From: Coxiella endosymbiont of Amblyomma nuttalli
GTDB taxonomy: Bacteria; Pseudomonadota; Gammaproteobacteria; Coxiellales; Coxiellaceae
DNA: 64,000 bases
Reading direction: 5' to 3'
Assembly (NCBI RefSeq): GCF_018107685.1
Contig: NZ_CP064834.1
Span: 372,001 to 436,000, forward strand
Positions 1 to 9,051 of this stretch are shown piece by piece (position 1 is the stretch's first letter; each line of letters begins with the position of its first letter). Under the pieces are notes generated by a model. The model did no database searches. It saw only the letters and a program-made list of their open reading frames with translations, and was not told the origin of the DNA. Position numbers and translations under genes: made by a program.

Positions 1-303
1 TTGAGGAAATTGCAACAACTTGAAACACAACAAGGTCGACAACGGAATTATGAGCGGTGGGGATCACGAGTGATCGATTTAGATATTTTACTGTATGGAG
101 ATATTCAAATGCAAGGCGATGATCTTATTATTCCTCATCCTCAACTTGCTTGGCGGGAATTCGTTCTTTATCCACTTGCTGAAATAACGAGAAATTTGAT
201 TTTACCCGCAGGTAAGTCTCTTTTGACATTAAAAGCACAATGTTCTATTCGAAATATGATGAGCCTAAGTAATGAAAATAGTTGTGTATCCAGGAACGTT
301 TGA
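1..303 (+). CDS. folK: HPPK, folate pyrophosphokinase (5'-truncated by window edge)
   Basis: C-terminal part of 6-hydroxymethyl-7,8-dihydropterin pyrophosphokinase, which transfers pyrophosphate from ATP to the pterin just before the FolP step of folate synthesis. The visible 100 residues carry the family core [16 protein letters not shown] followed by IPHP and the R[10 protein letters not shown] segment, matching the last two thirds of E. coli FolK. The frame is open from base 1 and the first TTG reads as an internal leucine, so the real start lies outside the window. The stop at 301-303 falls inside coaD (start 272), a 32-base overlap that suggests co-transcription. Confidence 0.88.
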   Translation: MRKLQQLETQQGRQRNYERWGSRVIDLDILLYGDIQMQGDDLIIPHPQLAWREFVLYPLAEITRNLILPAGKSLLTLKAQCSIRNMMSLSNENSCVSRNV

Positions 304-772
304 TCCTCTGAGTAATGGTCATATAGATATTATTCGGCGAGCTTTGTCGTTATTTGATAAAGTAATTTTGGCTTGTGCGCCAACAAGCCGCAAGAACCCC
401 TATTTGACTTGGAATGAACGTCTAGATTTAATTGAAGCAGTATGTAAAAATTTTGAGAACGTACAAGCTATACCACTCAAGGGGTTATTAGTGGATTTTG
501 CTAGACAACATCACGCTAACATTATTTTACGCGGACTTCGCTCTGTATCAGATTTTGATTATGAATGTCAATTAGCATACATGAATCAGAGTTTGTCACC
601 GAAAATGGAAGTCGTTTTTTTGCCAGCAAAAGTCGATTACAGTTATATATCAGGAACACTAGTGAGAGAGATTTTAGAATCCGGAGGGGATGTATCATCT
701 TTTGTACCGCCACTGGTTGCCCATCATTTACAAAAAAGAAAGAAAAATAATAATGAGTATTTATGGCGCTGA
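272..772 (+). CDS. coaD: Phosphopantetheine adenylyltransferase
   Basis: Penultimate enzyme of coenzyme A synthesis: 4'-phosphopantetheine + ATP to dephospho-CoA + PPi. The 166 residues equal the usual length of about 160. Nucleotidyltransferase landmarks are [10 protein letters not shown] at 8-17 (the TxGH-type motif with H17), RGLR at 87-90 and [12 protein letters not shown] at 123-134. The family usually reads SSS(L/M)VR(E/K) in the last, so S-G-T here is a mild departure. It overlaps folK upstream and the ferredoxin gene downstream (10 bases). coaD next to a YfhL-type ferredoxin is a familiar gammaproteobacterial arrangement. Confidence 0.96.
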   Translation: MKIVVYPGTFDPLSNGHIDIIRRALSLFDKVILACAPTSRKNPYLTWNERLDLIEAVCKNFENVQAIPLKGLLVDFARQHHANIILRGLRSVSDFDYECQLAYMNQSLSPKMEVVFLPAKVDYSYISGTLVREILESGGDVSSFVPPLVAHHLQKRKKNNNEYLWR

Positions 773-1020
773 AGATTACAGAAGAGTGCATTAACTGTGA
801 TATATGTGAGCCAGAATGTCCGAATGATGCAATTTCAATAGGAAAACTAGTTTATGAAATTGATTCCTATCGTTGTACGGAATGCGTTGGACATTTTGAT
901 GAGCCACAATGCCGACAAGTTTGTCCAGTAGATTGTATCCCCTTAGACTTTTACGAATCTAAAGAAGAACTACTGAAGAAATATCAATCTTTACAAAGAA
1001 AAAAACAAAGAAAAAAGTGA
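763..1020 (+). CDS. YfhL-type 2[4Fe-4S] ferredoxin
   Basis: Small electron-transfer protein of 85 residues. Cysteines at 9, 12, 15, 19 ([12 protein letters not shown]) and at 38, 41, 50, 54, 58 give the two-cluster pattern with the eight-residue insertion between the second and third cysteines of the second motif that marks YfhL/Alvin-type ferredoxins. The tail is very lysine-rich. The ATG sits inside the end of coaD with a 10-base overlap and no strong Shine-Dalgarno sequence, so translation is probably coupled to coaD. Its redox partner cannot be told from the sequence. Confidence 0.93.
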   Translation: MALKITEECINCDICEPECPNDAISIGKLVYEIDSYRCTECVGHFDEPQCRQVCPVDCIPLDFYESKEELLKKYQSLQRKKQRKK

Positions 1021-1045
1021 AGTTTTAGCTTAGCAGATGAACTTG

Positions 1046-1080
1046 AAAATGGTGAAATAACCATGGTGAATAACCATTTT
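1046..1080. terminator. Weak hairpin between convergent fdx and rpmG
   Basis: Eight-base inverted repeat AAAATGGT (1046-1053) and ACCATTTT (1073-1080), with a smaller ATGGT/ACCAT hairpin nested in its right half, lies between two converging genes and touches the rpmG stop codon. The right arm ends in four T residues on the plus strand. A weak bidirectional terminator is plausible from position only. Confidence 0.3.
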
Positions 1081-1291
1081 ATCTCGGAATTTTCTTTTCT
1101 TTAAAATCCACGTGCATGCCATTTTTGCCTGTTTTTGGGTTCCATGCACGAAAATCAAATTTTTTGGCAGTTATTTTTTTAGTCGTATTACGTTTGTTTT
1201 TATAAGTAGTATAAAAGGTACCCGTTGGTTTACCAGCTTTGGTTCTCCCAGTAGATTTAAGCATGATTTTTTCGCGCGCACTGACAGCCAT
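1079..1291 (-). CDS. rpmG: 50S ribosomal protein L33
   Basis: Large-subunit ribosomal protein. The core [32 protein letters not shown] and a closing FKEKKI match L33. At 70 residues it is clearly longer than the usual 50-55. The extra length is in two places: TKAGKP before GTFYTT, and a stretch around [11 protein letters not shown] before the last beta strand. No CxxC zinc pairs are present. It follows rpmB on the same strand with 14 bases between them, the standard rpmB-rpmG pair. Confidence 0.93.
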   Translation of the reverse strand: MAVSAREKIMLKSTGRTKAGKPTGTFYTTYKNKRNTTKKITAKKFDFRAWNPKTGKNGMHVDFKEKKIPR

Positions 1292-1305
1292 GATTTAAAC
1301 CTTAA

Positions 1306-1554
1306 TTATTTTTTACTATTTTTCATTCTTTCGCGTCCACGGATTTTTTCGAGAACTACCTGAATTCCCAATTTATCGATGATCCGCATGCCATGAACAG
1401 AAACAGTTAAAGTTATAAAACGTTTTTCTTCGGGAAACCAAAACCGATGCTTTTTCAAATTCGGAAAAAAGCGTCGTTTGGTTTTATTGTTAGCGTGAGA
1501 AACATTATGCCCATTTTGAGGGCGTTTCCCGGTTACTTGGCATAACCTCGGCAC
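1306..1554 (-). CDS. rpmB: 50S ribosomal protein L28
   Basis: Large-subunit ribosomal protein of 82 residues (family about 78). It begins with the classic CQVTGKRP, followed by [19 protein letters not shown] and W(F)[12 protein letters not shown]. The start is GTG (1552-1554), fixed by the conserved N-terminus and by a GGAG about nine bases upstream. It heads the rpmB-rpmG pair. In E. coli radC lies just upstream on the same strand; here that position is gene-free DNA. Confidence 0.95.
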   Translation of the reverse strand: MPRLCQVTGKRPQNGHNVSHANNKTKRRFFPNLKKHRFWFPEEKRFITLTVSVHGMRIIDKLGIQVVLEKIRGRERMKNSKK

Positions 1555-2493
1555 GAGAACCTACTCCACACTGGTAATGATTGAATCGTCGCTCTTATAC
1601 CAGAAATAGATTAATAATGCAAACTTTTTGTTTGAAAATGAGGAGTATGGAGTGCTGTTGTGTAGAGAGACCTTACTGTACACACTCTACACTTAATTTA
1701 TCAGGAAAACTTGTAGAGGATAAAATTTGCAGATTAAGTGTTTTTAAAATGGGCACTATCTTATTCCATTATCATATTAGCTCTCTCATAATCTCGAGTA
1801 AACTCTTACGCTGTGTTGAAAGAATATTTCTCTTGTAGAACAATATGTACTTGTGCCAATAATTACTCATAGCTGAGCAAACGTGCGTGTTTAAGATATA
1901 AGGAAATGGGTTTTTAGAATGCTCTGTAGTCATGTAGTCGGAAGCTTGATTGAGTTTCAGAGATATTCCGATTTATAAGCAACGATCAATTATTATGTTG
2001 TCAACTCTATTTTGGCAGTTAAAGTACGTTTGATGATTTCTCTGAGGGATACATAGTAGATAGAAACTCAATTAATGTGACCGTAGAACAGTCTTTTACT
2101 CTGAATGATTCGATGGAGATTATCAAAATTTTTATTCTATAGAGTTAGGCAAAAAGAAAACGCTTTCCGTCGGTGATCAATCAGTTTTCTCCAATATACT
2201 ACTGCCACTTGAGATAACAATTTAGTATTTTTTAATTCCTTCACGATATTGTAAGTCATACCCTTGTTAACACTACAGAAATCAATTTAGTGTCGGAAAA
2301 TTCTTGCTATACTTTTCCACAAAGCAATGTTGCAGTCATGGTTGGTAGCTTTTTTGGTTGACATAACTACTAAGTTTAATTAAATTACCTGCTTTTGTAA
2401 TACTAGGTTTAATTACGACTTATGTGTTATAAAAATAGACTTGTATGTCATAAGAATAATCGTTACATTTGATACCTCATAATCAGAGGTACT
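1555..2493. other. Gene-free spacer where radC/coaBC would be expected
   Basis: About 940 bases with no recognisable gene. An open frame at 1581-1838 (85 codons) has no family features and is cysteine/leucine-rich noise. In E. coli the rpmB-dut interval holds radC and coaBC (dfp). I could not find the RadC HNHPSG motif or the CoaBC GITGGIAAYK-type motif in either strand, so if they were here they have decayed beyond recognition. Confidence 0.6.
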
Positions 2494-2952
2494 ATGTTGC
2501 AACCTATACAATTGAAAATTTTAGATCAACGATTGGGAAGTCAATTTCCTTTACCTAATTATGCAACGGCTGGTTCTGCGGGAATTGATTTGCGAGCGTG
2601 TTTAAACAAGCCGCTTAAGATTTGTCCAGGAGAAACACATTTGATTAGTACGGGAATAGCTATTCATGTAGACAATGCTAATGTGGCGGTTATCATTTTA
2701 CCTCGTTCGGGTTTGGGGCATACGCATGGCATTGTGTTAGGCAATTTGGTTGGGTTGATTGATTCAGATTATCGTGGTCCTTTGATGGTTTCTTGTTGGA
2801 ATCGTGGTAAAGAAACTTATACCATCCAACCAGGTGAACGGATTGCACAATTGGTAATTGTACTGATATTAAAAGCTCAATTTGAATTGGTTGATGAGTT
2901 TGAACAAACTGAACGAGGTATAGATGGTTTCGGGAGTTCCGGTCGATATTAG
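2494..2952 (+). CDS. dut: dUTP pyrophosphatase
   Basis: Hydrolyses dUTP to dUMP and PPi, keeping uracil out of DNA and supplying dTMP synthesis. The 152 residues match the trimeric family. All five motifs are visible: [10 protein letters not shown] (26-35), PRSGLG (70-75), the GLIDSDYRG segment (87-95) with the catalytic Asp and substrate-binding Tyr, PGERIAQLV (113-121) and the C-terminal arm [10 protein letters not shown] (141-150). In the arm the family normally reads RGxGGFGxxG; the first Gly of the GG pair is Asp here. The last 29 bases overlap the start of the algC pseudogene, as in a dut-algC operon. Confidence 0.96.
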   Translation: MLQPIQLKILDQRLGSQFPLPNYATAGSAGIDLRACLNKPLKICPGETHLISTGIAIHVDNANVAVIILPRSGLGHTHGIVLGNLVGLIDSDYRGPLMVSCWNRGKETYTIQPGERIAQLVIVLILKAQFELVDEFEQTERGIDGFGSSGRY

Positions 2953-4371
2953 TTCGAGAAACATAAGTCCTACAACAATACCTGACAATCTTTTTCGAAC
3001 TTATGATATCCGAGGCCCTGTCGCTGATGATAGCTTGATGGTGGATTTAGCTTATGCGATTGGTTTAGTTAGTTTTAGCTATTGGCAGTGAAGTTCATGA
3101 ACGAGGCCAAAAGGTTGTTGTCGTTGGCTGTGATGGTCGTCTGTCAGGGCCACAATTTTAACGACTGCCTTAATACATGGTCTTTGCAAGACAGGTTCAA
3201 CAGTCTTAACAGTCTTAAATGTAGGGGTCGTACCTACGCCATTGGTATATTTTGCGACGAATCGTTTGGAAGCTAATTCTGGCATAGTAGTAACAGCGAG
3301 TCACAATCCTGGAAATCATAACGGTTTTAAAATTGTATTGGATGGAAAAACATTAATGATGGAAGGAATCGCGGCTATTAAAATGCGCATTCAAGAAGGT
3401 AGTTTCAGGGAAGAAAAAATGGGACGCAAGATAGATATTGATATTATTCAGGACTATACAACTTATCTCGTCCAACACATTCAATTGGCACGTCCTTTTA
3501 AAATAGTTATAGATTGTGGTAATGGAGTTGCTGGTAAAATTGCGCCTAAGTTATATCGCCATATGGGATGTGAGGTGGTGGAACTGTTTTGTGAAGTCGA
3601 TGGTAATTTCCCAAATCATCATCCTGACCCCACTGTTCCTGATAATTTGGTTACTCTTATCAATATGGTGAAAAACACAAACGCTGATTTAGGATTTGCT
3701 TTTGATGGTGACGCGGATCGTTTGGGTGTGGTAACGGAAAAAGGTGAGATTATTTGGCCTGATCGTCAGTTGATGTTGTTTGCAATGGACCTTTTACCTC
3801 GTTTACCAGGTTCTGATATTATTTTTGATGTAAAATGTTCCAATCATCTGCCAGAAATCATTAGAAAATATCGCGGTAATCCAATAATGTGGCGCACTGG
3901 CCATTCGGCGATTAAAGCGAAGTTATTTGAAATGAACGCGCCATTAGCTGGTGAAATAAGTGGGTATATTTTCTTTAAAGACGAATGGTTTGGTTTTGAT
4001 GATGGTATATATGTTGGTGCGCGCTTATTACGAATCGTTTCACATAACTCACAACGTATTAGCGAAATTTTTGGTGTGTTACCGAATACCGTCAACACAC
4101 CTGAATTAAAATTGTCGATGCTGGAAGAGGAAAAACCTTTTTTATACAAAAACTGGCAGAAAAGGCAGTGTTTGAGGATGCAGAAGTAATTACTATTGAT
4201 GGTCTACGGGTCGAGTTTGAAAATGGATGGGGATTAGTGCGTCCATCTAATACTTCACCTTATTTGATTTTGCGTTTTGAAGCAAATACAAAAGATGAAT
4301 TGAAACGTATCGAGGAAATGTCTAGAACGCAATTGCTGAATATTGACAGTACCTTAAAGTTGCCGTTTTAA
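2924..4371 (+). pseudogene. algC: Phosphomannomutase/phosphoglucomutase, frameshifted
   Basis: Remnant of the alpha-D-phosphohexomutase that makes mannose-1-P (for GDP-mannose) and glucose-1-P. Conserved blocks lie in three frames: residues from ATG 2924 to AYAIGL in one frame; AIGSEV...CDGRLSGPQ in a second from about 3075; LTTALIHGL...through the phosphoserine loop TASHNPG, DGDADR and FGFDDGIY back in the first frame from about 3158 to a T-run at 4138-4143; then the C-terminal GWGLVRPSNTSP in the third frame to 4371. Roughly 10 extra bases near 3065-3074 cause the first shift. A 9-base tandem duplication (3201-3218) adds a repeated TVL. The family GEMSGH reads GEISGY, losing the active-site His. 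At least three shifts make a functional product unlikely; the 3' half could still give a 315-residue fragment. Confidence 0.92.
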
Positions 4372-4403
4372 AAACTGTTTCTCAATCTCAGCTTTCTCCG
4401 CAC

Positions 4404-4438
4404 TTTGCCATTCTACAATCAAAATACAGAATGGCAAA
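4404..4438. repeat. Perfect 11-bp inverted repeat between algC remnant and pyrE
   Basis: TTTGCCATTCT (4404-4414) and AGAATGGCAAA (4428-4438) are exact reverse complements with a 13-base loop. The repeat lies between two converging genes. Neither strand has the T-tract expected after a rho-independent terminator, so its role is open. Confidence 0.55.
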
Positions 4439-4496
4439 AATATGGGGCGATACGGTAGAAGAGTATTTATTGTGAGTGAGATAAACACACGAAGGA

Positions 4497-5126
4497 CTAA
4501 GGTTTCCACTTCTCAGGATTTTTATTCCATATTAATGCTTTTCTCTTTTCTTTTTCGTTAATGTAATTTTCCTTAACGGCTACTTCGATTAGGGTACTAA
4601 AATTGGAAAGAGTATAGCAATTAATACAAGCCTTTGAAAAATTTTGTATCGCTTGTGGTAATTGATAAGAGAAGATTGCCACACAATCAGTAACCCAACC
4701 TTCACATTCACGAAGCGCTGCCCCTGCTGCAATAGAATTCTCTCCTATGCTAATTAAATCTTCAACAATTAATACCTTTTGTCCCTTTTCTAAACGACCT
4801 TCAATCCGATTTTGTTTGCCATAAGTTTTAGCTTTGTTACGAACATAAATCATCGGTAAATTCAATCGATCAGCAATCCAGGCTGCATGCGGAATGCCCG
4901 CTGTCGCCGTACCAGCAACAACATCAAATCGCAATTGATTTTTTTCAATAAGATGTAGAAAAGAATCAACAATAATTTTTCGTTTATAAGGGTAAGAAAT
5001 AATTAGACGATTATCACAATAAATAGGAGATAGTAAGCCTGAAGTATATCGATATGGTGCTTCCAGATTTAAAGTAACGGCCTTGATATTCAATAATAAT
5101 CTTGCTATTTCTATGGCTTGGTTCAT
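4497..5126 (-). CDS. pyrE: Orotate phosphoribosyltransferase
   Basis: Joins orotate to PRPP to form OMP in pyrimidine synthesis. From the chosen ATG (MNQAIEIARLLL) the protein has 209 residues, near the family's 213. The PRPP-binding motif VLIVEDLISIGEN is at 118-130 (the family usually reads EDLISTGGS), and the flexible catalytic-loop lysines lie in KAKTYGKQNRIEG (98-110). A GTG at 5162 with AAGGTG upstream would add 12 residues (MIICIDYVKNNI); the conserved N-terminus favours the inner start, although its ribosome binding site is poor. It converges on the algC remnant. Confidence 0.93.
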   Translation of the reverse strand: MNQAIEIARLLLNIKAVTLNLEAPYRYTSGLLSPIYCDNRLIISYPYKRKIIVDSFLHLIEKNQLRFDVVAGTATAGIPHAAWIADRLNLPMIYVRNKAKTYGKQNRIEGRLEKGQKVLIVEDLISIGENSIAAGAALRECEGWVTDCVAIFSYQLPQAIQNFSKACINCYTLSNFSTLIEVAVKENYINEKEKRKALIWNKNPEKWKP

Positions 5127-5334
5127 AATGTTATTTTTAACATAATCTATGCATATTATCACCTTGAATATAAATCAGTATTAATGCAGTGTTCGTAAAG
5201 AGTTTTTTAATCGAAAATAGGATACAGATATTATTTGCATTTAGGAAACAAAGACCTGTTTTAGGACTATACGTGTTGATCAAGTTCCATCCGTTGGTTA
5301 TCAATTGCTATTGCCATGACGTAGAAAAGAGTGA

Positions 5335-5374
5335 TTTTAGTAGTATGGAAATTTTTTTAGTAGTATGGAAATTT
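5335..5374. repeat. 20-bp tandem duplication
   Basis: The unit TTTTAGTAGTATGGAAATTT occurs twice head to tail (5335-5354 and 5355-5374) without mismatch, in non-coding DNA just upstream of a long hairpin. Confidence 0.85.
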
Positions 5375-5391
5375 ATTGTTGCAATAAAACA

Positions 5392-5436
5392 GATCATATG
5401 GCCAATTTTATCCCAAAATAAATTGGCCATATGATC
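5392..5436. repeat. 17-bp perfect inverted repeat
   Basis: GATCATATGGCCAATTT (5392-5408) is followed after 11 bases by its exact reverse complement (5420-5436). This is a strong potential hairpin in a spacer with no gene on either side for hundreds of bases. No T-tract follows on either strand, so it is not a canonical terminator. Confidence 0.7.
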
Positions 5437-6461
5437 CTCTGTCGGATACAACTAGGAGAGAAGAAGTATAATCAAAAAATAAAAGACATTTTGTACTCTG
5501 TTGAATTGTTGATTACGATTTATGCAAAACTTCGGTCAACTATTGTTCCAATAATAGGTTATGAATAAACTAGTTCATCTTATTGCTTCTATTTTCTCTA
5601 TTTCCTCTTCAGATTTTATTAACGTATCAGTGCTAACCAATCATTTCTCCAATAGTTTTCCGTACTCATTTTCATACTTTATCGTGAGATCAAGGATAGA
5701 CTAGAGAATGACAAAAATTAAATAAAAGAGAAAAATAACAAATACAACTTATATTAGTTTCATTAAAATTCTCGTCTTAGAAATGTACAACCATTACGTG
5801 TCCACCATAAGCCAACCCTTCTGAATTTGTTTGCTATATAACATCTGAATCTATACTATAGTAACAGACATTATCTATCTTACCTATTATTATCTGCCTT
5901 ACCCATTACTACCTGTTTGGCGATTGCTAACAAGAAAAAATCTTTGTGTTGTACGTTAAGTTTTAGAATTTAATCAAATGAATAAGTCAAATTAATTGAT
6001 ACCAAAACTTGTAAATTATCTTACGTGTGAGATGAGATTTAAATTGCTCACGACACAGCGCGGCAGTTTTAACAGTTCTGTACTTATTCACTGACTCAAG
6101 GAACGAACCTGAATAAAAAATAAAACGATCCATTTAACTTAAACTGAATATCAAATTGCAGTTAGAAATACGATTTTCTTATGATACTTTACTGAGTAAA
6201 ATATTGCGAGTAGATGCAATTTTGATTGGTCTTCACTCCTCGACCATTTGTGTTACCTTAAATTACTAACTAGAGCACATCGAAGCTTGTCAAAAGCTGA
6301 TAAATCTTGCTGCTAATACAGAGATATCTAAACAAGCTGATGAATCCGGTACACACACTAAAATTAATGTGAGTAAATTAGAAATCATAAAAGACTGGGA
6401 CAATTTTCATTATTAATTGTCATCATATTAATGTTTATACTACCAAATAGTATCACTACTT

Positions 6462-7292
6462 TCATCTTGCCCCATCAATTAGCTGTACTGTTTCAGGATC
6501 AATGCATCGCCCGAAAAAAATTTTACCAACGCGAATGAAACGTTGAGGCGAATCGGTCACGAAGAAAGAAATTGTTGGTTGAAGAGTCGTATTTTCCAGA
6601 TTCATTTTTTTTACAATCAATTGTACTGCTTTAGCTGTTGCCGTTGCCGAATTAATTATCTTAACCTTGCTTCCAAAAATCGCTGAGAATGATTGTATAA
6701 ATACAGGAAAATGAGTGCAACCTAAAATCACTGAATCACAGTAATGATGATGACTAATCACTGGTTCAAGATATTTTTGTGTTACGAGTAGAGCAATATT
6801 GTCATCGATGCAACCTTCTTCAGCGAGTGCCACAAACAGCCCACAAGCTTGGGTAACAATTACTATGGCGGGATTTAACGATCGAAGCGTACTTTGATAA
6901 ATCCCTGATTGGATAGTTGTTTCGGTTGCAAGCAGAGCCACTTTATTATTTTTTGTTGTATTTACAGCAGCTTGTGCGCCAGATTCTACAACACCGATAA
7001 TGGGGATGTCAGGAAATCGTTTTTGTAGGTAAGGTAACGCAGCTGTGGAGACAGTATTACAGGCTAAAACCAATAGTTTGATTCCTTGTGTAACAAGTAA
7101 AGAAGTCATTTGTGAAGCGTAACGTACGACAGTTTCCTGACTTTTGGTACCGTAAGGGAGTCGCGCAATGTCGCCTAAATAAAGAAAAGATTCATTAGGT
7201 AAGTGATTTACCAGTTCATGTAAAATAGTAAGCCCTCCAATGCCGGAATCGAAAACGCCGATAGGAAGAGTGGTATTTATTTTCCTTTCCAC
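6462..7292 (-). CDS. murI: Glutamate racemase
   Basis: Makes D-glutamate for peptidoglycan by cofactor-independent racemisation. 276 residues, usual size. The aspartate/glutamate racemase landmarks are FDSGIGG (14-20, D15 and S16), the first catalytic cysteine C78 in ACNT and the second C192 in GCTHFP. The start is GTG (7290-7292), giving MERKINTTLPIGVFDSG; it shares one base with the rph stop codon (TAGTG), so the two genes are translationally coupled. With ddl, glmM and mltD it shows that the wall pathway is kept. Confidence 0.96.
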   Translation of the reverse strand: MERKINTTLPIGVFDSGIGGLTILHELVNHLPNESFLYLGDIARLPYGTKSQETVVRYASQMTSLLVTQGIKLLVLACNTVSTAALPYLQKRFPDIPIIGVVESGAQAAVNTTKNNKVALLATETTIQSGIYQSTLRSLNPAIVIVTQACGLFVALAEEGCIDDNIALLVTQKYLEPVISHHHYCDSVILGCTHFPVFIQSFSAIFGSKVKIINSATATAKAVQLIVKKMNLENTTLQPTISFFVTDSPQRFIRVGKIFFGRCIDPETVQLIDGAR

Positions 7293-8011
7293 TAACTGTA
7301 CCTCAATGCTTCCTGTTGCTTTTGGAGAACGATTTTAATACCTTCACGGGCAAGCTCAATTAGCGCATCAAGCTCTTTAGCATGCAAGGTGTTGCCTTCA
7401 GCAGTACCTTGAATTTCAATAAATAAATCCTTATCTGTCATCACTACATTCATGTCTGTGTGCGCTTTTGAGTCTTCTTCATAGTCTAAATCTAAAACAG
7501 GTATTCCATTATAAATTCCTACCGAAACAGCAGCGACTAAATGTTTCAAAGGATCGGTTTCTAAAATACCTTTTCTTTGTAAATAACGCAGAGCATCGAC
7601 CATGGCAATACAACCACCGTTGATAGCGGCTGTTCGTGTCCCGCCGTCTGCTTGAATAACATCACAATCGATAGTAATCGTATAAGAGCTGAGTAATTTA
7701 AGATCTAATGCTGCGCGTAACGCTCGTCCGATTAATCGTTGAATTTCAACAGTACGTCCGCCTTGTTTACCTCTAATCACCTCTCGATCCATACGGTTAT
7801 GAGTGGAACGCGGTAACATGCCATATTCTGCCGTTAACCATCCTTGCTCACTATTTTTAAGAAAACGTGGAACCCCTTCTGTAATACTCGCAGTGCAAAT
7901 TACTTTAGTTTGACCCATATTTACTAAAACAGAGCCCTCGGCATATTGAATAAATTGAGTGGTAAAAGAAATGGATCGTAATTCATTAGCTGCTCGTTTA
8001 CTAGGACGCAT
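7292..8011 (-). CDS. rph: Ribonuclease PH
   Basis: Phosphorolytic 3'-5' exoribonuclease that trims tRNA 3' ends. 239 residues, standard length. Phosphate-site residues are seen in [10 protein letters not shown] (R86) and [10 protein letters not shown] (R126), and the catalytic aspartates in [13 protein letters not shown] (D180, D186). The ATG has AAGAGG upstream. It is the first gene of an rph-murI pair, divergent from yicC, as commonly seen for rph/yicC in gammaproteobacteria. It is full length, unlike the frameshifted rph of E. coli K-12. Confidence 0.97.
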   Translation of the reverse strand: MRPSKRAANELRSISFTTQFIQYAEGSVLVNMGQTKVICTASITEGVPRFLKNSEQGWLTAEYGMLPRSTHNRMDREVIRGKQGGRTVEIQRLIGRALRAALDLKLLSSYTITIDCDVIQADGGTRTAAINGGCIAMVDALRYLQRKGILETDPLKHLVAAVSVGIYNGIPVLDLDYEEDSKAHTDMNVVMTDKDLFIEIQGTAEGNTLHAKELDALIELAREGIKIVLQKQQEALRYS

Positions 8012-8187
8012 ATTAACCTCTTACTTAAGATTTATTGATATACAGAGTGTCCTTATATCACAAGATTGTGCTAAATATAAACAAAACCCCTATCTATAAA
8101 TATGTTTTACATACATATGGTTAAAGAGTTAATAACCTTGGATCTTAACTACCTTGTGTTATGATATCTGTCAACGGGATACACTAT

Positions 8188-9051
8188 ATGATCACAAGTA
8201 TGACTGCCTTTGCTAGAAGCTCTCAGGAAGCAAAATGGGGGATTTTGACATGGGAAATTCGGACAGTGAATCATCGTTATCTTGAAATCAATCTTCGATT
8301 GCCAGATATTTTCCGTGATTTGGAACAGATTGCACGGGAAATGATGCAAAAATATTTGAATCGTGGAAAAGTCGAAGCGATTTTGCGATTTCAGCCTGGG
8401 CAGGATTTACCTTTCGAAATTATCGTTAATCAACCATTTGTCGAACGATTGGCAAAAGCAAGCAAAATAGTTATCGATTTCTTTCCGAGGGCGAAGATTA
8501 ATGTAATGGATATATTATCCTATCCCGGTATCTTGCAAATGAAAGAAATGCAGATAGATACAATAAATGAAACAGCTATGATTTTATTGAAAAAAACGTT
8601 AACTAATTGTGTAAATATACGGTGTCGCGAAGGTAATGGTCTTAAGGTGTTTGTTGAAGATCGTTTGCGTGTAATGAAAAAACAGCTTTTTTTTATCCAA
8701 AAACGAATGCCGAGATTAATGCAGTTAACGCGTAAAAAAATAATGACGCGTTTTGATGAGTGCTCGCTTAATCTGGATAAAGATCGTTTAGAACAGGAAA
8801 TGCTATGGCTAATCCAAAAAGTAGATGTGGCTGAAGAGTTACAACGACTAAACGTACACCTTACAGAAGTACAACACATTCTAAACAACGGAGGTGTAGT
8901 GGGACGGAGATTAGATTTTTTGATGCAGGAATTAAATCGTGAAGTGAATACATTAGGTAGCAAATCATTAGATGTGTGTGTTTCAGAAGTTGTAGTTGAA
9001 TTAAAAGTGCAGATTGAGCAAATGAGAGAACAGGTACAAAACATTGAATAA
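8188..9051 (+). CDS. yicC: YicC-family endoribonuclease
   Basis: YicC/YloC family protein, described in E. coli as an RNase acting in small-RNA turnover. The chosen ATG (MITSMTAFARS) gives 287 residues, the same as E. coli YicC, and has GGGA upstream; a longer in-frame ATG at 8161 adds nine residues with no family match. Conserved parts are SMTAFAR, the WEIRTVNHRYLEI segment, RGKVE and the C-terminal FLMQELNREVNTLGSKS block. Its end overlaps the gmk start by eight bases, giving the common yicC-gmk pair. Confidence 0.94.
   Translation: MITSMTAFARSSQEAKWGILTWEIRTVNHRYLEINLRLPDIFRDLEQIAREMMQKYLNRGKVEAILRFQPGQDLPFEIIVNQPFVERLAKASKIVIDFFPRAKINVMDILSYPGILQMKEMQIDTINETAMILLKKTLTNCVNIRCREGNGLKVFVEDRLRVMKKQLFFIQKRMPRLMQLTRKKIMTRFDECSLNLDKDRLEQEMLWLIQKVDVAEELQRLNVHLTEVQHILNNGGVVGRRLDFLMQELNREVNTLGSKSLDVCVSEVVVELKVQIEQMREQVQNIE

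Larger units (their letters stand above)
5127..6461. other. Gene-free spacer, 1.3 kb
   Basis: No gene recognised. It holds a 20-bp tandem duplication (5335-5374), a 17-bp inverted repeat (5392-5436) and several stop-ridden frames. An open frame at 5189-5434 has no family signature and spans both repeats, so it is probably accidental. An exonuclease III gene might be expected in this neighbourhood from memory of Coxiella gene order, but I could not find its motifs. Confidence 0.6.

Noticed and set aside
1581-1838. 85-codon open frame after rpmB
   Set aside because: No family motif or ribosome binding site; cysteine-rich, irregular composition, lies in eroded spacer.
3242-4189. Intact 315-residue phosphomannomutase with its own start
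   Set aside because: It begins in the middle of domain 1 and ends before the phosphate-binding C-terminal domain, which continues in another frame, so it is a fragment of the pseudogene.
4404-4438. Rho-independent terminator for algC or pyrE
   Set aside because: The stem is perfect but no T-tract follows on either strand, so it is listed as a repeat only.
5189-5434. 81-codon open frame upstream of pyrE
   Set aside because: It runs through the 20-bp tandem duplication and the left half of a long hairpin, with no recognisable protein features.
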